Positions 56,831-64,000 of a stretch of 64,000 nucleotides of DNA are shown here, in pieces (position 1 is the stretch's first letter; the number at the start of each line of letters is the position of its first letter). The DNA lies in contig NC_079149.1 of the NCBI RefSeq assembly GCF_945859685.1, positions 52,346,991 to 52,410,990 of the forward strand, read 5' to 3'. The stretch is from Eupeodes corollae (lineage: Eukaryota > Arthropoda > Insecta > Diptera > Syrphidae). The notes beneath the pieces were generated by a model. It was not told where the DNA came from and searched no databases. It worked only from the letters and a program-made list of their open reading frames with translations. The translations under genes and the position numbers were made by a program.

Positions 56831-58384
56831 GTTTTTAATCAGTTATTGTTATTTGTTTTCCTAGAATGATATTTTCCGGGTCCGATGGTAGTTTAATCAA
56901 TGGGGCTATCCGTTTTTTTTAGAGGATAGGAAAGTGTATACTAGAAGGTGATACCTATTCAAGAACTATAATTGCTGCAAGTTTAAATCTCTCCCTTCTT
57001 CATGGTTTCATGTTACTCCAGTCTAGTCTCCTAATGATATCTTTCTTTCTTTCAACTGACTTATAACCTTCTTAAAATCTTCTATCCTTGGTGCCGGCGG
57101 GGGTATTTTGTTACCAAATGGAATCGTACTGAATTATATAAAACAAAATCTTTGAATCACAATCTTAACTCATTTTCGAATCACCCTTATGAGTTGCAAG
57201 TTTCGGCAACGTGCAAAAATGCAAATGCAAACACTTCATGTTTTTAATAAATTTAATTTTCATTTAAATTCTTATTTATGATATAAACTTGGCTCAAATA
57301 AAAATGAAGTTATCTCAAACTATCGATGCCATATTTCCTTTTAAAATAACATCAATATTTCAGAAATCTCTTTTCCCATGAATAACCAAAGTGTTGGTAT
57401 AATAAAACAAAATCCATGGTGTTCGTAATTAAGTGTGAAATATGTTTATGAATATGATAACATTTATTATTTTCTGTACATAAATAACACTGAATAAGCA
57501 CTTCATAAAATCACAAGCAAAAACAAGTAATAATAACAATATCAATACGAAACTGCTAAATCCTCTGCCACCCGGTCGCTGCCCTAAATCAATATTTGTC
57601 AGGCACCTTACGCACGCAAAATTTTAATCAGAGCATTATAGTTTATAGCTTATTAGCCAGCGAGGAACTTTTCAATCGCAACAACGAATGCAAAATATAC
57701 AAATTCATCAAAGGTCACAACATATGGAACTTAGATATCTATATACAAAAATTCATTTAGAAAATATTTTTGTAGAATAATTTTGTGATTGAATTCGTTA
57801 TAATATTTTGTTTCTGTAAGTACGTTAGGTTTCTATATTGGGGCTTTTGCAGTTCCACTATGATATGTAACTTTTCATGATTACTAGTGCGGATCCTCAT
57901 AAATACAAATATGTACGACGACATACATACGCATAGGTATCAACATGAGTGATGGAAAAATGTAGGTTTAGGAACGAATAGTCAGACGCTATAACAGAAA
58001 GTTGAAGTCTCGTTATCTTATCTATGTTGTACGCCTTTTATTCGTACATAGTACATATACTTTAGACAAAATGAAATTCGACAAAAAAAAACTAAAAATA
58101 ACGTCGATATGATAAGAAAGTTGAACTTTACATTCAAAAATAAAAGCAATTTATTTTAGGAGAAAAAAGTGCAAATGTTTAAAAGTTTGTTTAATTAAAT
58201 TAATGATTTGTTTTGAATAATAAATGTGAAGCAAGTGGAGATGATAATGATGATTTAGGGACAATAACAATGTTCCTGGAACTCTTGAGGTGATAACTAA
58301 TTTTTCAAAACGGCCGGTGTCAGATGCCTTAAGAATATTTGTATCTATGGTATGGCTTTTTTTTCTATAATAAGCACACACTCA
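56831..58384. other. no gene called
   Basis: AT-rich with a GC-richer patch at 57560-57720 (CCTCTGCCACCCGGTCGCTG, TCAGGCACCTTACGCACGC) that has no frame. No repeat is recognised there. It is a candidate for conserved non-coding sequence. Confidence 0.35.
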
Positions 58385-59443
58385 AGGGGATATTACTACC
58401 CTTATTATGCAGAGTCACACTAGGTAAGGCATTCCACATTCGCGTAGTACGACTAAAGAACGAATCTCTGTATTTGAGAGTACGGCCGAAGTTGGGTTCG
58501 AAGGTATACTGATGAGCATTCCTAGAAGCGCGAGTATTTCGGTTGAGCTGTTTAAGGGGAGAATTGCAACTGGCTATTTCACTAGAGCATTAGCTGTTAA
58601 AATAACGTTCAAAAAGAGTCAGACAAGAGACCTTACGACGATGTTCAAGCGGAGTAAATGAAATTATGATGATATTATCATCTATCAATTTAAATGATCT
58701 ACGTTCAATACTATCCAAGAAGCTTAAGTAAGATGCAGGAGCAACAGCCCAGAGATGGGAGTTATAATCAAGCTTTGGACGTATGTAAGTCTTGTAGATA
58801 ACAGTCAGATCAGTAGGGGTGAAATATTTCTTGCATCGCCTAAGGAAACCCAAACACCTTGCGGCATTTTTGGCGACATCGGGTGACACACGTACCGAGA
58901 ATATCCAGGTGTTCAGTCTAATTGGTGCAAGTGCCATCTATGGATAATGGTAAGGGGGGTATACATACATATCTCGCTTTAACGATACAAGACGATGCGT
59001 TTTCGAACTATCAAATTCCACGCGGGTTTTTAATCCCTGTTGCTGTTTAGGTTGGAATTTAATGATCTTATCATATTTTGTCGTTGCAGTTCCACATCCT
59101 AAGAAGAGGGATGTGAGTCTGAAAACGAATATAAAAAGCTTAGAGTAATATTGTCAGCGAAACAATGTATGATATTAGATTAATTAATAAAAATGAGAAA
59201 GAGTGTTGGAGATAGAACAGAGCCCTGGGGCACACCAGAATTTGTTTTAAGATTTCCAGACTTGAATCCATCCAATACTACTTGTATTGAACGATCCGAA
59301 AGGTAATTACTAATTCAATGAAGGCGATATTCATGAAAACCGAAAGCACGCATTTTCGATAAGAGAGCCTGATTCCAACCCTTTCAAATGCTTTTAAAAT
59401 ATCAAGTGTAATAGTCTTACTTTCTCCAAAATTATTGTTCCAT

Positions 59444-59457
59444 TGTTCGGTGAGATG
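59444..59457. repeat. target-site duplication, left copy (14 bp)
   Basis: TGTTCGGTGAGATG, repeated at 60351-60364, flanks the inserted RTE-like LINE. Confidence 0.85.
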
Positions 59458-60350
59458 CATCGGTAAGATCCTTTCCGACCTTAACGATGCATTTGATGTC
59501 AAAAAAGGTTTTAGACAAGGCGATGCACTGTCATGCGATTTCTTCAATATCGTTCTGGAAAGAATTGTGCAAAACTCAACCGTCAACACTAGAAGCACAA
59601 TCTTCCAAAGGTCCATCCAATTACTCGGATACGCAGATGATATTGACATAATTGGAAGATCAAAGCGTGATGTTAGTGGAGCGTTTTTGAGCATTGCGAC
59701 GGAAGCGAAGAAGATGGGTTTAGTGGTCAATGAGGGCAAGACCAAGTATATGCTGTCATCAAAAAAGAACACTGAACGACGACGTCTTGGATAAACAAAC
59801 GAAGAATAACTCTTGCAAATCGCTGCTTCTTGGACTTAGAAGGCAATTGAGAAGTAAAGTCCTCTCTCGAGCATCTAAAATCACCATCTACCCTGTTCTC
59901 ATTTATGGCGCTGAGGCCTGGACCCTGTCAAAGAAAGATGAGAGCGTCTTAGGATGCTTCGAGAGAAAAATTCTTCTGGTGATTTTTGGTCCTATACGCA
60001 TAGATGGAGAATGGAGGAGAAGATATAACGACGAACTGTACGGGCTGTACAGCGACACTGACCTAGTTAGCAGAATTAAAGTCCAATGGCTATGATGGCT
60101 AGGTCATGTAGACCGAATGGCCATCAACGCTCCAGCCCGGAAGGTCTTCGAATCCAATCCCGAGGGACGGCGCAGTAAAGGAAGACCGCGACTCAGGTGG
60201 CGCACCCAGGTGGGAGAGGACCTCAACCAACTTAGCGTACGAAACTGGAGACAGCTATAGCTAGGGACCGAGCTGTCTGGAGACGCATGTTGGTTGAGGC
60301 CCAGGTCCGCCCCGGAATGTAGCGCCACCTTAAGTAAGTAAGTGAGTAAG
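59458..60350 (+). mobile_element. RTE-like LINE, 5'-truncated 0.89-kb insertion inside another LINE
   Basis: It starts within the RT domain (DAFDVKKGFRQGDALSCDFF, then LLGYADDIDIIGRSKRDVSG with an intact YADD). It continues GLVVNEGKTKYML, a shift, LIYGAEAWTLSKKDESVLG with FERKILLVIFGPIRIDGEWR, and NAPARKVFESNPEGRRSKGR. It ends GCGCCACCTTAAGTAAGTAA plus AGTGAGTAAG. The C-terminal half has one frameshift and one stop, so it is the youngest copy of this family here. The 14-bp duplication and TAAG-type tail mark it as a target-primed insertion. Confidence 0.92.
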
Positions 60351-60364
60351 TGTTCGGTGAGATG
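60351..60364. repeat. target-site duplication, right copy (14 bp)
   Basis: TGTTCGGTGAGATG, identical to 59444-59457. Confidence 0.85.
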
Positions 60365-60905
60365 AACAATGAGATCACCAGTGAAGCTATTGCTCCGAAA
60401 GCTGTACAGACGGTCATTAAGAGAAGCTTTTGATCTTCAAGATATTTATTTAGCTGATAATTAATCAGCGTTTCCATGACCGTGGAAAGAAGGGACGTAA
60501 GTGCAATTGGTCGGTAATTAGAGGGTGAGGAAAATTCGCCTTTTTTGGGGAATAGGCTGGACAAATACGGTTTTCCATCCGCTCGGAACGAGACCTGAGG
60601 AGTAGGACAGATGAAAAAACTAACGCAGTGGTTTTGCCAGCGTTGAAGAACACCTCTTCAGAAAAATAGCGGGGATACCATCCGGCCCAGCGGTTTTATG
60701 TGTGTTTAGATCTCTAAGGACTCTTGCTACAGTACAACAACAAGTGCGAAAAAAGTTTGGTCCCATAGAATCAATAACTCGCTCAAGTACAGGCGTAGTC
60801 TTCTTAATGAGCGATAATATACCTTTCGTAGCAATAGGTCCGTTGGTCCATTTTGGAGAAAGTAATATTAATACATTAGGATAATGATACATTTCGAGCA
60901 TTTAT

Positions 60906-62819
60906 TAACGATGAATATCTTCTTTTTTAAATCGATCCATAATTAAATTGAACGTCAAAAAGACCATCCGAAAATAGTACTTGCCAGATTAAAAACACAT
61001 GTCTAAAAAAACCATTTATATTCCTGTTCAGCTATGGTCATTTAAAATTCCTTAAAAAAAGAAGTAATTAATTTGAAAATCGATTATGTTAACCAAACTT
61101 AAAAACAAAATAAACTCAAACCCAAACAAAAAACATGAATTAGGTGGGCGTGTGCCTACTAAATACTTACTGTCAAAATAAATAAAATTTCAGTAGCTTT
61201 TCTGATGCTGTGTGTTGAAGTTTATTTTGTTTTTTTTTTTTTTTTTTTCTATTTTTAATTTAAAACAAAAACAGATTCGCATATATTAATCAGCTTGTGT
61301 CGACATGGCACCCACGTCTATTGACATCACTTTTATCTTTTCTTTTTCTTTATTTCAAAATGTCCTCCCCTCTCAAAAATATCTCAAACATTTTAAAATA
61401 AAAACATTTTTTACAAGTTTATTTGAAAGACATACAATCAATAAGATACAATATTTAAAGAGTTTTAAGAATGACATAGTCTATTGTTACACAGTGCCTT
61501 CGGAGTTATTTTGAAATGTCAGTCTTTTTTCAGTCCATTAATATTATTCCGAAAATGAATCTAACTTCTGTTGTTCAATTATTTTTCATTGTAGTCATGA
61601 ATCAAATTTTAGAATTTTAGGAAAATGTGAGAAACTAGTGTCGTCCTTGTCAATCTTCTCATTTCTTATTCCATTAAAATGTCAGATGAAAGTATCTAAA
61701 GATCTTAGAACAAAAAAATCTTGTCTAAATTTTATCGAATTACACAAATTAGGAACAAATTAATAAATTATATAAATAAATGAAAAAAAAACAACACACA
61801 ACGCGTGCTCTATTTTCATTAAAATAGCTCAATTGAGTTATTTGCCCCTCGAACTATATTGGAGGAGCTGGCCTGAGACATGACACTCAACTAAAACATA
61901 AAAGAAAATAATATTTCCATCGAAACGCAACCGCGTCATTTAAATTTGACATTATTTGGATGTGTAGTCTTATAAGAACCGCTGAGTTCTTAGTTCCCCA
62001 ATAAAATCAAAGTGCATACTTTAAACTGTAATATATTAATGGTTATGGTTTTAAACTCTATAGAATCTCGAGAGGAAGTCTTGTGTGAATGTTTACAGAG
62101 AAATATTCTTAAAATTTATTTTAAATTTCAAAAAACAAAAACATACCTAATTTGTTTTTTTTTTCATCCCAAGAAGAAGTTAAAAAAAAAACCTTGGAAA
62201 CTTTTTGTGATGTTTATATTTATGAAAATAACCCACCTCCGCACACACTTTAAAGTGTGTTATGGCATTCGAATGGTAGCTTTGGAGCGATGATTAGGTA
62301 CCGTTGAGGATAGACAGCGGCAGCGCCTCTACTGCCTCCATCGCGAGGCCGCTGCTGGCCGCATCGTACTGCCATTATTCAGAATTCATACATACCTCCA
62401 TATCTAAAGTATTAACAGAACATCCAAGTGGGAGGGATAATAAGTGCTTCTCTCAACTTGGAAATTGTATGTTTTCTTTGGGATTTGGATTTTTGTATAA
62501 GTATTAATTTTTAAAAGCGTGCCGCCACCAGCCGGGCTTTATCAACGAAATAACGCAGGTGAAAATATACACTCACTTCAAAAAACTTTCGTACAGATAA
62601 AAAAAACCGTAAGAAAATTTAGAAGATAAGTTTAAAATCGACAAGTCCCAGTTATCCCGGGTCCCGGACAAGGTCATTGGATTAAATGATTCTTTGGATT
62701 TATCTGAATGAACTATTAAATCGATGTTAAAAATATGTTTAAGGCTAACACTATTAACCACATCTGAATTGATATCCCTCTTCGTCAAAATTAGGTTTTC
62801 TTTTTCTGAACCAGAAATA
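60906..62819. other. no gene called
   Basis: Mostly AT-rich, with a long poly-T run at 61229-61250. A GC-rich patch at 62285-62375 (GGCAGCGCCTCTACTGCCTC, GCGAGGCCGCTGCTGGCCGC) has a short open frame of 67 codons (62304-62507) that I do not recognise. Confidence 0.35.
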
Positions 62820-63430
62820 AAACATTTCTTATTTGAAGGATTAAGTTGTCCTAAATTTGAATCTAACCTTTGAATTTTTCTATCATATCAAGTTTTAAAA
62901 ATATGCTTAAAATATCTCTCAACAATAAATTGTATTATAATTTTTAAAGCAAACATCTTTTTTTCTAGAATGTAGATACAATTGAAATTATTTTAGTATG
63001 TTACTTAGTTTTTTTGAAATTCTCATTACTTATGAGTCTTTACTTGACTCTTTGCAAAGTTTTAAATAAATGTTGAATTTATAATTCCATAGTTCTGAAA
63101 ATACTTTTGGATTTAATTTTAGGTGCTGATTTCGAATCCGAACTTTTATTTTAACCATTTACTCAAGTTTAAAAAAAAAATATTTTCAACACTATTTAAT
63201 ATTGTATAATATATTTCAAAAACTTGATATAATCTATTAATAGATACGTTACAAGGACAAAACTAGATTTCAAACTGTTTTTTAGCATAAATATTTCAGT
63301 GTTTCTTTCAGATATTTGTAAGACAGGTTAAACGACTTATGAAGCTTTTTGAAATTATGTAAATATTTCAACTGGATAGTGAAGAAAAGATTATTGATTT
63401 GAAAACCATTACGGATTTTTTTTTTGACAG
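62820..63430 (+). repeat. R2 repeat, uninterrupted copy
   Basis: This copy provides the empty-site reference for the one at 54400-56830. Blocks CCTAAATTTGAATC, TTTTTCTATCATATCAAG, AACAATAAATTGTATTATAA, AACTTTTATTTTAACCA and AACGACTTATGAAGCTTTTT occur in order. It has no coding capacity. Confidence 0.6.
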
Positions 63431-63619
63431 GAGGAAATCTTCAAAAGACACTTGGCAGTATTCGACACCAAATAGCGTGGGATTCTTTTCCACTAAAACC
63501 ACTTCTTCATCAGGACCAATCTTGAAGGATCGACTTCAGATTTTTCTTTACTTTTCTCTTCTTAACTTTGTACAATCACTTTGGGGGAAGTATAAACTTT
63601 TGATACTTTCCCATGTTTT

Positions 63620-63960
63620 TTTAGACCATAAGGTCATGAGGCTTGGTTCGTCTTAATCTCCGAACATGGTTTCTTATATTCAAGACGGACTCCATTTCAG
63701 CATTAGTATGACTTTGCAGTCTCTGGTTGTGCGATATAGCGTATTTTTTAACAACTTCTGTAACCATTTCTATTTGTAAGTCACGATGTAGATCGGTATT
63801 TCTTATGTACCAAGGTGCATTAACTATTCCACGAAGGACTTTGTTTTGAAATTTTTGGATGATTTCGGTATTTGTTTTCTTTTAACAGCCCTGTTGGTTC
63901 AGCCAACTTTATGGAAAATTTTCCAAAATTAAAGTAATCCAATTTGAAAGAAGAACAACT
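63620..63960 (-). mobile_element. Jockey-like LINE, C-terminal end
   Basis: Read on the minus strand with frame shifts, the end of a Jockey-type ORF2 is visible. KNFKTKSFVE*LMHLGT (an equivalent of QNKVLRGIVNAPWY) and TDLHRDLQIEMVTEVVKKYA-like text come first, then HNQRLQSHTNAEMESVLNI and a close near RTKPHDLMV at 63625. It probably continues past 64000 on the right or is 5' truncated near 63900. Confidence 0.6.
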
Positions 63961-64000
63961 TTAATTTCGCTAAAAAAAAGTAAATTACATAGTAGCAATA

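Larger units (their letters stand above)
58385..60905 (-). mobile_element. Jockey/CR1-like LINE, interrupted by an RTE-like insertion
   Basis: Minus-strand text in order: HKTAGPDGIPAIFLKRCSST (60700), SNYRPIALTSLLSTVMETLI (60520), HLTEQWNNNFGESKTITLDI with LKAFERV (RT motif A, 59440), SGVPQ- and FLIFIN-like text near 59210 with frame shifts, then CLGFLRRCKKYFTPTDLTVI and YKTYIRPKLDYNSHLWAVAP (58850). DSFFSRTTRMWNALPSV comes at the 3' end (58450). The insertion 59458-60350 splits the RT domain. Several stops were present before that. The fragment at 26850-27210 is the same family. Confidence 0.85.

Noticed and set aside
59278..59772. 164-codon minus-strand frame as a gene
   Set aside because: It crosses the border of a LINE insertion and its target-site duplication, so it joins two unrelated sequences.

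Overview
This is a eukaryotic, AT-rich window of insect type. It is most likely from a non-Drosophila fly (Diptera, probably Brachycera). Both recognisable host genes read as fly orthologues with short GT-AG introns, and the repeat content (mariner, Tc3-like, RTE-like and Jockey/CR1-like non-LTR elements, a tRNA-derived SINE) fits a dipteran genome of moderate to large size. I cannot name the species.

Only two host protein-coding genes are secure. (1) The 3' half of Epac, the cAMP-regulated Rap guanine-nucleotide exchange factor, lies on the + strand in seven exons between 4491 and 10424. They encode the REM, Ras-association and CDC25/RasGEF regions. The cyclic-nucleotide-binding exons are not seen and probably lie upstream of the window. 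A 3.9-kb intron of this gene is filled with retroelement remains. (2) A complete Cyp303a1-like cytochrome P450 lies on the - strand in three exons (26029 to 24405) and gives a 500-residue protein with all P450 signatures. Region 38.85-41.1 kb is less AT-rich, free of recognisable repeats, and may be a long non-coding first exon of a + strand gene that continues beyond the window. That is a weak call.

The rest is transposon debris, often nested. Layout: 1.4-2.0 kb mariner fragment; 2.9-3.6 kb RTE-like LINE; 4.5-10.4 kb Epac, with LINE pieces at 7.0-8.4 kb; 10.4-15.4 kb AT-rich intergenic; 15.4-16.8 kb RTE-like LINE; 17.3 kb SINE piece; 19.6-22.9 kb mariner holding an almost intact Tc3-like transposon (20272-21919); 23.7-24.2 kb LINE tail; 24.4-26.0 kb Cyp303a1; 26.2-27.2 kb mariner and LINE tails; 28.3 kb SINE; 30.3-38.6 kb a cluster of one non-coding repeat family (here 'R1') with nested insertions of a SINE, a mariner and an unclassified 1-kb element; 38.9-41.1 kb possible first exon; 42.4-43.5 kb LINE; 45-46.9 kb two internally deleted mariners facing each other; 47 kb inverted R1 copy; 50.07-54.00 kb a long-terminal-inverted-repeat element; 54.6-56.2 kb RTE-like LINE with target-site duplication; 58.4-60.9 kb Jockey/CR1-like LINE with another RTE-like copy inserted in it; 63.6-64 kb LINE tail.

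The most unusual object is the 3.9-kb element at 50066-54004. It has near-identical ~660-bp terminal inverted repeats and carries a decayed gene for a protein whose motifs (EADTR, DTD, GSDYTTSF) resemble the catalytic and DNA-binding core of FEN1/XPG-type 5' nucleases. No known transposase was recognised inside it.
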